DNA of 64,000 nucleotides from Halopiger aswanensis (GTDB lineage: Archaea; Halobacteriota; Halobacteria; Halobacteriales; Natrialbaceae): the NCBI RefSeq assembly GCF_003610195.1, contig NZ_RAPO01000003.1, positions 186,001 through 250,000 of the forward strand, read 5' to 3'. Positions 26,107-34,770 of this stretch are shown here, piece after piece. Below the pieces are notes generated by a model, which was given only the letters and a program-made list of their open reading frames with translations, was not told the origin of the DNA and searched no databases. A program made the translations under genes and the position numbers. Within the stretch, counting starts at the first letter, position 1; every line of letters starts with the position of its first letter.

Positions 26107-27143
26107 GCAGCCTTCGCGGTCGACTCGCGGTCTTCGTCCTCGTCGTCGCGCTCTCGGTGAGCGCCGTCGCCGGCGCCGGGATGATTACCAACCAGGGATC
26201 GACCGAGCGCCCGACGGTCGAGCAGAGACACCTCCAGCCCGGCGCGACCGACGTCCCCGCTCTCGAGCGAGGCGGCGAGATCAGCTTCGACGACGGTACC
26301 GACAAGACCGTCGTAATCGATGTCGCGCACTCGAACGACGTGTCCAGAAGCGACCTCCAGCCGGTCGTCTCGGCGCTGACGGCCGAGGGTCACACCGTCG
26401 AGTACCACGCACAGGAGCAGTCCGGCTTCAGCGACGGGCCCGAAGTCGCGCTCGCGGAGACGCTCCAGGACGCCGACGCGCTGATCGTCGTCGACCCCGG
26501 CACGCGGTACAGCGGCGCCGAAGCCGACGTCGTCTCCGAGTTCGCCGACGCCGGCGGCCGGGTGATGGTCGCGGCCGGACCGGAAACGGGCGGCACGGCG
26601 ACGGCCCTCCTCGGGTCGCTCACCGGCATCACGGCAGCCGGTGGCGGCGAGGTCGAATCGGTCTCCTCGCCGCTCGGCATCGCCTACGACACCGGCTACC
26701 TCTACGACATGGAGAACTACGAGACCAACTACCGGACGATCACCGCGACGCCCGCGGTCAACTCGACGCTCACCGAGGGCGTCGACGAGATCGTCCTCGA
26801 CGCGCCGACGCCGGTCGCCACGGAAGAGACTACTCTCCTCACGACGACGGCGACGACCGAACACTCCGAAAACCGTGTGGCCGACGAGTACGGCGTCGTC
26901 GCTCGCAGCGGCAACACCGTCGCGGTCGGCGATACCGGATTCATGGCCACCGAAACCCACAACATCGCCGACAACGAGGTGCTTATCGGCAACATCCTCG
27001 AGTTCCTCGTGACCGGCGATAAGGCGTCGGGAGCCCCGTCCGTGCCGGGTGAGGAGCCCCAGCCCGGAGCGGGTGCTGGCGCAGGTGCTGGCGCCGGTGC
27101 CGGTGCTGGTGCAGGGACCGGGACCGGTGGCGCCGGTACCTGA
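26103..27143 (+). CDS. DUF4350-like exported protein with Gly-Ala tail
   Basis: 346 residues beginning with a signal sequence or anchor (RLAVFVLVVALSVSAVAGAG). The middle, KTVVIDVAHSNDVSRSDLQPVVSALTAEGHTVEY and VVDPGTRYSGAEADVVSEFADAGGRVMVAAGP, resembles the DUF4350 class I amidotransferase-like fold used as a periplasmic module. After residue 310 there is an alternating Gly-Ala repeat of about 30 residues ending in GTGTGGAGT, encoded by near-identical codons, probably a flexible extracellular linker. The 4-nt overlap with sppA suggests a shared membrane-proteostasis role; the actual function is unknown. Confidence 0.78.
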   Translation: MSSLRGRLAVFVLVVALSVSAVAGAGMITNQGSTERPTVEQRHLQPGATDVPALERGGEISFDDGTDKTVVIDVAHSNDVSRSDLQPVVSALTAEGHTVEYHAQEQSGFSDGPEVALAETLQDADALIVVDPGTRYSGAEADVVSEFADAGGRVMVAAGPETGGTATALLGSLTGITAAGGGEVESVSSPLGIAYDTGYLYDMENYETNYRTITATPAVNSTLTEGVDEIVLDAPTPVATEETTLLTTTATTEHSENRVADEYGVVARSGNTVAVGDTGFMATETHNIADNEVLIGNILEFLVTGDKASGAPSVPGEEPQPGAGAGAGAGAGAGAGAGTGTGGAGT

Positions 27144-27181
27144 CGACGCACTGCCGAACCGCTTTTGACAGCCCGCGGCCG

Positions 27182-28207
27182 TTAGGTCGCGTCACTCGTT
27201 CCGTCTCCGCCAAGTCGGTCGTAGTGTTCGTCGACGACCGAGAGGGTCGCAAGCAGCGCGCCGAGCAGGACGGGACCGAAGAACAGTCCCATGACGCCGA
27301 ACGCGTAGATACCGCCGAGGACCCCGAGAATGATGATCGCGGGGTTGAGTTTGGCGTAGCGATCGACGACGATCGGCCGGAGGTAGTCGTCCGAGGCGCC
27401 GACGATGACGGTACTGTACGCGAACAACGCAACGGCCAGAATCGGCTCGCCCGTCAGCAGGAGGTAGCCGACGGCGGGTCCCCACACCAGAAACGAGCCG
27501 ATCAGCGGAATCAACGCGAGAACGATCATGATGAACGTCCAGAACGCCGCGTTGGGAATCCCCGTCGCGAACAGGCCGATGCCGGCGATGAACCCTTGGA
27601 TGAGCGCGATCAGGACGTGACCCGCCAGAACCGCCCACATGACCTCCGCGAGTTCGTCGTAGAGGTCGTGCTGGACGTCGTCCGGCAGCGGCGTCGTCGT
27701 CCGGAGCCACGCCAGCAGGTCGTCGCCGTCCTTGAGCAGGTAGTACAGCAGGAACAGCGCGAGGCCGAAGCCGATCAGCGCGTGCGTGAAGACGCCGAAC
27801 CACTCGGTCGTCCGCTCGAGCGCGACGGTACCGATCTGTTCCGCCGAGCCGGCGATAGTTTCGCTGATGTTGACGCTCATCCCAGTCTCCGCCTGGATTT
27901 GCTCCTCGATGTCGGCCAGCTGGAAGGTCGACGGATCGAGCGACTCGAGCATCATCGCGGCGTCTTCGGCGACCAGCGCGATGATGAGGACGAAGGGAAG
28001 GATAAACGCGAGCACTGCGAACACGACGAGGATGAACGCGGCAATCGACGAGGAAATGTGGTTCTCGAGGCGCCGCTGGCCGGGGTAGAGGACGAACGCG
28101 AGCAGGATTGCGGCGAGGACGTACTGGACGAACGGCGTGACGAGTTGCCACGACAGGTACGCAAAGAGGAGGACGAGCGCCAGCAGGTAGCCGCGACTGA
28201 GGTTCAC
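27182..28207 (-). CDS. AI-2E family transporter (PerM-like)
   Basis: 341 residues, about eight membrane helices: three N-terminal (ALVLLFAYLSWQL and following), a soluble stretch (about 95-145) rich in Glu/Gln, then helices up to VMGLFFGPVLLGALLATL. The GFGLALFLLYYLLKDGDDL and FGPVLLGAL segments are family marks. Members export small molecules or act as ion antiporters; autoinducer-2 itself is unlikely here. I start at the GTG at 28207 (MNLSRGYLLALVL) because the TATA-like TTTTATTC at 28232-28239 lies about 28 nt before it, whereas it would lie only about 10 nt before the ATG at 28222. Confidence 0.9.
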   Translation of the reverse strand: MNLSRGYLLALVLLFAYLSWQLVTPFVQYVLAAILLAFVLYPGQRRLENHISSSIAAFILVVFAVLAFILPFVLIIALVAEDAAMMLESLDPSTFQLADIEEQIQAETGMSVNISETIAGSAEQIGTVALERTTEWFGVFTHALIGFGLALFLLYYLLKDGDDLLAWLRTTTPLPDDVQHDLYDELAEVMWAVLAGHVLIALIQGFIAGIGLFATGIPNAAFWTFIMIVLALIPLIGSFLVWGPAVGYLLLTGEPILAVALFAYSTVIVGASDDYLRPIVVDRYAKLNPAIIILGVLGGIYAFGVMGLFFGPVLLGALLATLSVVDEHYDRLGGDGTSDAT

Positions 28208-28328
28208 GCCGAATCCGTCCACGTACGGCCGAATAAAACTGGGCCTTGGATAGACCTATCCGTCCGCGAGACTGTCGGTGCCACCCGCCACACGGCTTGA
28301 AGGGTGTGGTAGCCGAACCCACGAACGA

Positions 28329-29069
28329 ATGTCGACTCAGCTCGATCCCCTCTCCCTCTCGGGCGATCTCCTCTACGCGGTCAAGACCGAAGGCGAGATC
28401 GACCCGCTCCGCGATCGGCTGGCGACGCTCGACCCCGACCGACTCGAGCGGGCAGTGGCGACTCGCGAGGGGAAACTCGCCTTCTGGCTCAACTGCTATA
28501 ACGCCTACGCCCAGTTGCGCCTGGAGGAAGAACCGGGGCTGCTCGAGGGCGGACGACTCGATCGCTGGAAGTTCGTCGCCCGCGATCGGATCCCCGTCGC
28601 CGGGACGTGGCTGAGTCTCAACGACATCGAACACGGCCTGTTGCGCAGTTCGAAGCACCCGTGGGGACTGGGCTACCTGCCGCGCCCGTTGCCGTCGTCG
28701 TTCGAGCAGCGGTTCCGACTCGAGGAGTGTGATCCGCGGGTCCACTTCGCGCTGACCCGCGGGATCGAGAGCCGGCCGCCGATCACGGTCTACTCGCCGG
28801 CCGACGTCGACGACGATCTCGATATCGACGTCGAGTGGTTTCTCGAGGAGACCGTCGAGTACGATGCCGACGAGAACGTCGCCTCGGTTCCGAAGCTCTT
28901 CCGATGGTACCGCGGCGATTTCGGCGGGAAGCGCGGCATCGTTTCGTTTCTCCGGGAGTACAACGCGATTCCGGGGGACGCGCGGCCGGCGTTCGAGTAC
29001 GAGGCGGCGAACCAAACGCTCGACGTGGATCTCGACGGCGACGTGGAAGTCGACGATCTGCGGCCGTAG
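28329..29069 (+). CDS. DUF547 family protein
   Basis: 246 residues from the ATG at 28329. Core motifs LAFWLNCYNAYAQL, SLNDIEHGLLR and DPRVHFALTRGIESRPP mark DUF547, whose conserved Cys, His and Asn suggest a papain-like or related fold; the function is not known. Acidic N- and C-termini are typical of haloarchaeal proteins. It is flanked by a convergent gene 21 nt downstream and divergent from the AI-2E transporter with about 120 nt between the starts. Confidence 0.88.
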   Translation: MSTQLDPLSLSGDLLYAVKTEGEIDPLRDRLATLDPDRLERAVATREGKLAFWLNCYNAYAQLRLEEEPGLLEGGRLDRWKFVARDRIPVAGTWLSLNDIEHGLLRSSKHPWGLGYLPRPLPSSFEQRFRLEECDPRVHFALTRGIESRPPITVYSPADVDDDLDIDVEWFLEETVEYDADENVASVPKLFRWYRGDFGGKRGIVSFLREYNAIPGDARPAFEYEAANQTLDVDLDGDVEVDDLRP

Positions 29070-29090
29070 CCGTCGGCACCGTCCAGCCCG

Positions 29091-29855
29091 TCAGTTTTCG
29101 TTCGCGTCGCGGTCCGTGACCCGCGCGGTCGGTGCCGTCCGCATGACGCTTCGTGCGGCGCGCTTGGCGTTGCTCCGCGTCGTGTACCCTTCGCCGCTGT
29201 CGGCGACGATGTTGCCGTTCCAGTGGACCAGCCGCCAGCGCCACTCGTCGGCCCGGTCCTGATACACCTCGAATCGGCTGGTGCGGCCGCTCGAGGACGT
29301 TTGCTCGCCCGCGTCCTGCTCGGGAGGTGCCGCCTGCTCGTCCGTTGATACACCGTCAGCGGTCGACTCGGGGGCGGCATCGTCGGAATCGGTATCCGTT
29401 CCGGCGACGCCCTCCGGCGGCATCGTCGCCATCGCCGAATCGGTCGTCGACTCCTCGCCGGTCCGCTCCGCACCGGCGAGCACGACGGCATCCTCGCGGT
29501 CGGCTTCCGCGTCCGAGGCGAGTCGGACGCTCGAGCCGTCGGGATCGTCCCACTCGAGATCGACCCCCAGTTCGGCGACCGGCGGCTCGTCCTCGGGGTC
29601 GCGCTCGGCCTCGAACTCGGCGACGACGCGCGACGGGACTGCGACGATGGCGCTCTCCTCGTCGCCGTCGAGGCGGACGGGAGAGCCGTCCTCGAGCGCG
29701 GCTGCGAACGATCGGAAGACGGTCGCGAGGTCCGCGCGGTCGTAGGCGCGCTCGAACTCGAGGTCGACCGTCGCCGGTGGGGTCGAATCGTCGTCAGCAT
29801 CCCGGTCCGCTCGGTCCGAATCTCGGTCTGGATCTGGGTCTGGATCGTCGGCCAT
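29091..29855 (-). CDS. amphi-Trp domain plus DUF1508 protein
   Basis: 254 residues. The first 30 are Asp-rich. Residues 30-105 (VDLEFERAYDRADLATVFRSFAAAL and VEFEAERDPE-type segments) resemble the amphi-Trp domain, a beta-alpha module common in haloarchaea. A long acidic linker follows, then at 195-245 a DUF1508/YegP-like repeat (RFEVYQDRADEWRWRLVHWNGNIVA, then SGEGYTTRSNAKRAA), a small beta domain often linked to stress. The function is unknown. It converges with the DUF547 gene. Confidence 0.82.
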   Translation of the reverse strand: MADDPDPDPDRDSDRADRDADDDSTPPATVDLEFERAYDRADLATVFRSFAAALEDGSPVRLDGDEESAIVAVPSRVVAEFEAERDPEDEPPVAELGVDLEWDDPDGSSVRLASDAEADREDAVVLAGAERTGEESTTDSAMATMPPEGVAGTDTDSDDAAPESTADGVSTDEQAAPPEQDAGEQTSSSGRTSRFEVYQDRADEWRWRLVHWNGNIVADSGEGYTTRSNAKRAARSVMRTAPTARVTDRDANEN

Positions 29856-29974
29856 ACCGGTCCTACGACGACCTCGGTTATGTTTCCGGGGGAAACCGGG
29901 TCCTGTAATGGGACTCCGGCGTCCGGACGCCGGGAGCCGGAGCGTTTTTGCCGCCGCGCTGTCTTCGCTCGCCC

Positions 29975-30877
29975 GTGACTTCCCGCGAACGCGACCGCGA
30001 ATCCGAGTGGCGCGGCGACCGCGCCGCCGTGCTCGAGCGAGACGACCGCACCTGTCGCCGCTGCGGCGCCGACGGCGACGGCGACGCCGACGATCCGTCG
30101 TCGCTTCGATGCTACCCCGTCGGCGACGTCCCGCTCGAAGGAGCGGTCCACGAGAGCGCCCTCGTCACCGTCTGTTCGTCGTGTTTCACCGCCCTGCGGA
30201 ACCCGGTCCCGGCCGAACCGATCCGTCCGAACGGCGAGGAACTCTTCGATCTCGCCCGCGAGACGACCCAGCGCCAGGGCGTGACCGTCTCGGCGGTCGC
30301 CTCCTTCGCCTCGCTGGCGACCTCGCTCCCCGGTGAACTCGCGGCTGCAGGGGCGGATGCGGATGGCGGTGCAGCTACGGACGACGAGTCAGCAACCGAC
30401 CCCGACGGGGGAGACGACGACGGCGCAGCGAGCGCGAGCGACCCCGTCAGCGAATACGTCACCGCCCGACGCGAGGTACTGCTCGCGATCGATTCCGTCC
30501 CCTCCCGCCTCGAGCGCCTCTCAGCCGTCGAGCAGGGGGCGATTCGGGGCGACCTCGTCGACCCGCTCGAGGAACTCGTCGACGCCGCGACGCGACTGCA
30601 GACCGAACTCGGCGAAATCGTCGCGCGGTCCGAAACCGTCGCCGCGAGTCTCGATCGGTGTCACGGCTGTCTCGAGCCGCTGGACGAGAACGCCGAGCGC
30701 TGTTCGGTCTGCGACCTCGAGCGCCGAGACGCGACGGAGTGGACGCGCGACGACGGAACGGTCGCGTTCGAACCCCTTTTCACGGCGATCAACGAGACGC
30801 TACAGGACGCCGCCGGGACGACCGAGGCGCTCACCGAGTCCGCTGCGACGCTGGCCGAGGGACTGCGCGGCACGTGA
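29975..30877 (+). CDS. HNH-endonuclease-like zinc protein
   Basis: 300 residues. Residues 10-70 resemble an HNH nuclease N-terminus with CRRCGADGDGDADDPSS and a second pair CSSC (VTVCSSCFTALRNP), as in the Cys-rich HNH family of haloarchaea, but I do not see a clear His-Asn-His catalytic set, so activity is doubtful. Residues 210-245 carry another two-pair cysteine ribbon (CHGCLEPLDENAERCSVC). The middle is acidic low complexity and helical. I chose the GTG at 29975 because GTTTTTGC lies 24-31 nt before it; the longer frame begins at a TTG with no promoter. Confidence 0.75.
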   Translation: MTSRERDRESEWRGDRAAVLERDDRTCRRCGADGDGDADDPSSLRCYPVGDVPLEGAVHESALVTVCSSCFTALRNPVPAEPIRPNGEELFDLARETTQRQGVTVSAVASFASLATSLPGELAAAGADADGGAATDDESATDPDGGDDDGAASASDPVSEYVTARREVLLAIDSVPSRLERLSAVEQGAIRGDLVDPLEELVDAATRLQTELGEIVARSETVAASLDRCHGCLEPLDENAERCSVCDLERRDATEWTRDDGTVAFEPLFTAINETLQDAAGTTEALTESAATLAEGLRGT

Positions 30878-30979
30878 GGAGTCGCGTCGCCGATACTGTT
30901 TGGTATCTCACATCTCCGTTGCAGCAGGCGATGGCCACCTCAAACGCCTATACGACTGCACGTCGTACTGAAGGGCTAC

Positions 30980-32146
30980 GTGTCGAACCCGAACGACGAC
31001 CCATCAGACGAGACTCCCGACGACGCGACGGACGGGATGGGGCGCCGCCGGCTGTTGCGTGCCGGAGTGAACACCGGCGCCGCAGCGACACTCGTCTGGG
31101 GCCTCGGCACGGCGAACTACGCCACTTCGAGCGACCTCGGAACGATCACCTACGCGATAGCGCGACCGCACCCGGACGCGGACGGCGACGCGACCGAGCC
31201 GCGGCGGAAAGACGTCCCCGTCGCCTGGCACGAGAGCCTTCGGTTGGCGTTCGAGGCACAAGATGCCATTCACGAGATGGGGCTGGCGCCGCTGGTCTCC
31301 TCGTTCGTCGTGCCGGGCAGCTACGATCAACCGGAGGCGTCGATTTCCGTCGAAGCGACCGATGAGAACATCAGCGACCAGATCGAGGAGGTCGCGGCGA
31401 ACGTCCCGATCGACGTCAACATCGTCGACGAGCTGCCGCCGGCACCCGAACGGGACCCCGAACACGAGCAGGCGTACCAGCTTCCGAAGTTAGAGCGCGA
31501 CCGCGTCCCCGGCGGCGTGGTTTGCGAGAGCGACTACGGCGCCGGGACGCTCACGCCGGCCCTGTTCGATTCCCAAAGCGGCTCGCGGTTCTTCGCGACC
31601 TCGAATCACGTGTACGGCGAGGAGGGGACGAAGGAGACCGAACACCGCGGCGAAGCGCTGTGGCTTCGCCACGACGACGAGCCGCACCGGGTCGGCGAGG
31701 TCGTCCGCGGCTATCCGAGCGCCGATATCGTACAGATCGATCCCGTCGACGGCTACCGGCCGGGATCGGTGATCGAACGCGCCTCGCCGCCCGCGGTCAT
31801 CGGTCAGTACACGCAACTGGGGCTGGCCGACCTGATGGCTCAAAACGAGACCCTCGAGAAGATCGGCGCGATCTCCGACCACACCGCGGGGGAGATCAAG
31901 GGCGTCAACGCCATGACCTGCTACACCGGCGAGGTCTGCAAACCCGGCCAGCTCGTGTGGGGCGACGAGGAGACCCTGACCGACGGCGACAGCGGCTCCG
32001 TCAATTTCCATCCCGACCCCGAGAATCCGGACGAGTACGTCCTCGTCGGCGGGATCAACAACGCCCGGACGTGGTGGCCGGGGTCGGACTTCACCTGGGG
32101 CACGGCGGCCCACGAGTTGCTGGACGAGCACGGCCTGCACTTCTGA
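30980..32146 (+). CDS. Tat-exported trypsin-like serine protease homologue
   Basis: 388 residues. GRRRLLRAGVNTGAAATLVWGLG at 21-43 is a twin-arginine-type signal without a clear cleavage motif. The second half looks like a trypsin-fold protease: H210 in ATSNHVYG, D249 in PSADIVQID, and S338 in LTDGDSGS, the Gly-Asp-Ser-Gly signature. The residues between are weakly conserved and the family is a haloarchaeal chymotrypsin-like group, so extracellular protease activity is plausible but not shown. Residues 85-150 have a separate alpha-beta segment. The start is a GTG at 30980, which leaves a 102-nt gap to the HNH-like gene upstream. Confidence 0.8.
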   Translation: MSNPNDDPSDETPDDATDGMGRRRLLRAGVNTGAAATLVWGLGTANYATSSDLGTITYAIARPHPDADGDATEPRRKDVPVAWHESLRLAFEAQDAIHEMGLAPLVSSFVVPGSYDQPEASISVEATDENISDQIEEVAANVPIDVNIVDELPPAPERDPEHEQAYQLPKLERDRVPGGVVCESDYGAGTLTPALFDSQSGSRFFATSNHVYGEEGTKETEHRGEALWLRHDDEPHRVGEVVRGYPSADIVQIDPVDGYRPGSVIERASPPAVIGQYTQLGLADLMAQNETLEKIGAISDHTAGEIKGVNAMTCYTGEVCKPGQLVWGDEETLTDGDSGSVNFHPDPENPDEYVLVGGINNARTWWPGSDFTWGTAAHELLDEHGLHF

Positions 32147-32235
32147 TGGGGGCGATCGTGTCGGGTCCGCATCGCTGGGCCGCGATGAATCCGCCTGGGC
32201 GAACCTTTACCCGAGCGCTCGTTGAGGCTGCGTGC

Positions 32236-32472
32236 ATGGGTGCGACCGATCGGTTACAGGCGTTAGAACGAATGGTCGGCGACACCGCCGCTCGATATCT
32301 CGTCGATCTCGCGATCGTCGTCGTCTGGGTCGTCGCGGCGACGGTCGTCTTCCGGACGGCCGGCTGGCCGGTCACGGCGTACTACGTCGTCGTCTTCGGC
32401 GGCGTCCTCGGCTACTCGCTGCTGGTCGATCCGTGGGCTCGAGTGCAGTCCCGGTCCCGTGAACGGGAGTAA
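32236..32472 (+). CDS. small two-helix membrane protein
   Basis: 78 residues: MGATDRLQALERMVGDTAARYLVDL, then two hydrophobic helices (about 25-46 and 50-67, ending in GYSLLVDPWARVQ). The ATG at 32236 is supported by a TATA-like CTTTACC at 32205-32211, 25-31 nt upstream. The frame continues upstream as an Arg-rich shadow of the protease gene, which is not real. Related short proteins occur in haloarchaea; the role is unknown. It ends 12 nt before the convergent phosphorylase gene. Confidence 0.72.
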   Translation: MGATDRLQALERMVGDTAARYLVDLAIVVVWVVAATVVFRTAGWPVTAYYVVVFGGVLGYSLLVDPWARVQSRSRERE

Positions 32473-32484
32473 CAGTATCGGGTC

Positions 32485-33213
32485 TTACAGCTCCGTCGCG
32501 GCCTCGAGCGCGATGTCGATCGCGCGGCCGACGTTGTTCTTGGCCTTGTCGGGCAGTTCGTCGTCCTCGGTGTCGGTCCCCTTCTGCGTGCCTTCGACGA
32601 GGTTGCCGTCGACGGTACAGATCGCGCCGGCGCGCAGTCCCTTGCGTCGGGCGAGCGTGAAGACGGCGGCGGCCTCCATCTCGACGCAGAGCAGGCCCGC
32701 GTCCTCCCAGTCGGCGACGTACTCGTCGGTCTCGGCGTAGAAGGCGTCGTCGGAGGCGATCGGGCCGACGTGGACGTCCTCGTCGTTGGCCTCTGCGGAG
32801 TCGACCAGGGCCGAGAGGACGTCGTAGTCCGGCACGGCGGGGTACTCGGCGTCCTCGTAGCGCTTCGAGGTCCCCTCGTTCTTGGCGGCGCCGGTCGCGA
32901 CGATCATGTCGCCGATCTCGATGTCCGACTGGAGGGCACCGGTCGTCCCGACGCGGACGAACGTCTCGACGCCGACGTTGGCCATCTCCTCGATCGCGAT
33001 CGCCGCGGACGGACAGCCGATCCCGGTCGAGCAGATCGTCAGGTCCCGACCCTCGTAGGTCGCGTTGACGAGCTTGTACTCGCGGTTCTGTGCGACCGTC
33101 TCGGCCTCGTCGCAGTGGTCGGCGATGCGGTCGACCCGTCCCGGATCGCCGGGAATGAGCGCGATATCGTTCAGGTCTCCCTCTTCGACGAGCAAGTGCG
33201 GTTGCGTTCCCAT
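32485..33213 (-). CDS. udp: nucleoside phosphorylase (uridine/purine type)
   Basis: 242 residues from the ATG at 33213 (MGTQPHLLVEEGDLND). It splits a nucleoside with phosphate into a base and ribose-1-phosphate. Family marks: ALIPGDPGRVDRIADHCD for phosphate binding, STGIGCPSAAIAIEEM, VRVGTTGALQ and VEMEAAAVFTLARRKGLR. With the PfkB kinase and ribose-1,5-bisphosphate isomerase nearby, its product would enter the pentose-bisphosphate route described for halophilic archaea, where the phosphorylase is guanosine-active; substrate preference here is inferred, not seen. A TTTTTT box lies about 25-32 nt upstream. Confidence 0.9.
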   Translation of the reverse strand: MGTQPHLLVEEGDLNDIALIPGDPGRVDRIADHCDEAETVAQNREYKLVNATYEGRDLTICSTGIGCPSAAIAIEEMANVGVETFVRVGTTGALQSDIEIGDMIVATGAAKNEGTSKRYEDAEYPAVPDYDVLSALVDSAEANDEDVHVGPIASDDAFYAETDEYVADWEDAGLLCVEMEAAAVFTLARRKGLRAGAICTVDGNLVEGTQKGTDTEDDELPDKAKNNVGRAIDIALEAATEL

Positions 33214-33407
33214 ACCTGCGCGTTCCCGCGGTGACGAGAAAAAAGGTTCGAGAATAGCGCCACCGGACGGAAACCGACAGCACTGACGGCGACGCGCACC
33301 CTCGAGCACTCACCGCGAAAAGAAGTCCCGCCTTCGGAGCCGTCGCTGTGCGCTGCCCGCCGCGTTCGTAGCCGATACCCCCGGTCACCCCCGCCCGCCA
33401 CGTGCAG

Positions 33408-33707
33408 TCAGTTCGGGGCGACCTCGACGCGATCGGGGCGAACGGTCACTCGTGCCCCGTCGACGTCGAACTCGACGACTGCGACCGAGCGGCTACCGCG
33501 ACTGCACGTATCGTCGAACAAGGCGTCGAGCGCTTCCGGATCGACGTAATCGTACAGTTGCGTGCTGGCCGCAGTGACGTCTTCGTCGTTGTATTGTGCC
33601 AGTGCCGTCGCGGCGGCGATGCTCGGCGGCTCCCCTGCAGGTCGTTCGTATCGAACCCGCCGACCGCACTGGCGTTCGTCGGACTCGCGTATCCTTCCAT
33701 CCGTCAT
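33408..33707 (-). CDS. HalOD1 output-domain protein
   Basis: 99 residues. The family core is seen in PSIAAATALAQYNDEDVTAASTQLYDYVDPEALDALF, followed by a beta strand pair (SVAVVEFDVDGARVTVRPDRVEV). The N-terminal 25 residues are Arg-rich and disordered-looking. The ATG at 33707 is preceded by a 6-bp dyad (33716-33731) similar to that before the HalOD1 gene at 13223, and CTATATG on the minus strand near 33761-33768 gives a transcript start around 33738. The function is not known. Related genes: 13223 and 39148. Confidence 0.87.
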   Translation of the reverse strand: MTDGRIRESDERQCGRRVRYERPAGEPPSIAAATALAQYNDEDVTAASTQLYDYVDPEALDALFDDTCSRGSRSVAVVEFDVDGARVTVRPDRVEVAPN

Positions 33708-33715
33708 GTCTCTCC

Positions 33716-33731
33716 GTCACGTCTCCGTGAC
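33716..33731 (-). promoter_or_regulatory. dyad GTCACG-TCTC-CGTGAC upstream of a HalOD1 gene
   Basis: Perfect 6-bp inverted repeat with a 4-nt spacer, 9-24 nt before the HalOD1 start. The predicted transcript start lies just upstream of it, as in the dyad at 13562-13576. The shared half-site GTCACG in two of three HalOD1 promoters suggests common control. Confidence 0.5.
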
Positions 33732-33840
33732 TGTTCATTCGAGTGACCAACGTCCCCATTCATATAGTTACCGTCAGACAGCACCCGCTGAGAACCGCCC
33801 GACGGCGCCGGATTTGACCGAAAACTGATTATAAATCGTT

Positions 33841-34731
33841 TTAATCAAACCGCTCGTCGAGAAACGCCGCGACCGTCTCCGCCGTCGGCGCACTGCGTGC
33901 TCCCTCTCGACCGGCCGTCAGCGCGCCGCAGGCGTTTGCGTACTCGAGGGCGCGTTCGACGTCGCCGTCGGTGAGCCACGTCGCGATGAAGCCGGCCGCG
34001 AAGGCGTCCCCGGCACCGGCCGTATCGACGGCGTCGACGTCGAATCCCGGGTGGACGTACGAGCCGGTCGGCGTGTGCACCTCCGCGCCGTCGGAGCCGT
34101 GCTTGACGGCGACGATCCGATCGTCGAAGTCGGAGCCGACGTACTCGTACTCGTCCTCGAGCAAGGCGGCGAGTTCGCGGTCGTTCGCGAAGAGGACGTC
34201 CGCGGCCGCGAGCGCCTCGCCGTAGTCGCGGTCGCCGAGCCGACGACCGGGATCGAAGCTGACGGTGACGCCGGCCTCGGTGGCCGTTTCGGCGATTGCA
34301 GCGGCGGTGTCGGGACGCTGGCTCGTGAGGTGAACGTGGTCGGCGGCTCGAATCCGACGCTCGTCGATCTCTTCCGGTCCGACGGCCTCGTTGACGCCGT
34401 CGTTGCCCAGTACCGCGACCTCGCCGTCGTCGTCGACGAGCAGATACTTGACGGCCGTCTGCCCCGCCTCGACGATGCGGACGCCCTCGAGGTCGACGCC
34501 AGCGGACTCGAGTTCGCGGCGCGCGAGGACGCCGTTGTCGTCGTCGCCGACGCTGCCGATCAGGCCGGTGTCGATCTCGAGGCCGGCGAGGGCGGCGGCG
34601 ACGTTGGCCGCGCTGCCGCCGCCGGACTGACGTTGCGAGCGGATCGACGCCTCGCCGTCGGCTTCCGGGAGCCGATCGACGCGGAGGGTCACGTCCCAGT
34701 TAACGTGACCGGCGGAGAGTACCCGTACCAT
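33841..34731 (-). CDS. PfkB-family kinase, candidate ribose-1-phosphate kinase
   Basis: 296 residues of the ribokinase fold. Marks: AGHVNWDVTLRVDRLP, SGGGSAANVAAALAGL, GLIGSVGDDDNG, and the anion-hole/base motif DTAGAGDAFAAGF near 246-258, which holds the catalytic Asp. It phosphorylates a sugar or nucleoside. Its position beside a nucleoside phosphorylase and ribose-1,5-bisphosphate isomerase suggests it makes ribose-1,5-bisphosphate from ribose-1-phosphate, as the halophilic R1P kinases do. A simple ribokinase or nucleoside kinase remains possible. It is followed by the membrane gene DUF63 on the same strand, 39 nt away. Confidence 0.85.
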   Translation of the reverse strand: MVRVLSAGHVNWDVTLRVDRLPEADGEASIRSQRQSGGGSAANVAAALAGLEIDTGLIGSVGDDDNGVLARRELESAGVDLEGVRIVEAGQTAVKYLLVDDDGEVAVLGNDGVNEAVGPEEIDERRIRAADHVHLTSQRPDTAAAIAETATEAGVTVSFDPGRRLGDRDYGEALAAADVLFANDRELAALLEDEYEYVGSDFDDRIVAVKHGSDGAEVHTPTGSYVHPGFDVDAVDTAGAGDAFAAGFIATWLTDGDVERALEYANACGALTAGREGARSAPTAETVAAFLDERFD

Positions 34732-34770
34732 TCGTCGGCAAAACGGTCGCCGATGAGAAAAATCTAGAGA

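Noticed and set aside
27061-27140. Short regular repeats that could look like a CRISPR-like or satellite array
   Set aside because: Repeats follow codons for Gly-Ala in the DUF4350-like protein, without spacers.
27192-29015. 607-codon minus-strand frame spanning the transporter and DUF547 genes
   Set aside because: It crosses two well-supported genes in a different frame and is Arg/Pro-rich.
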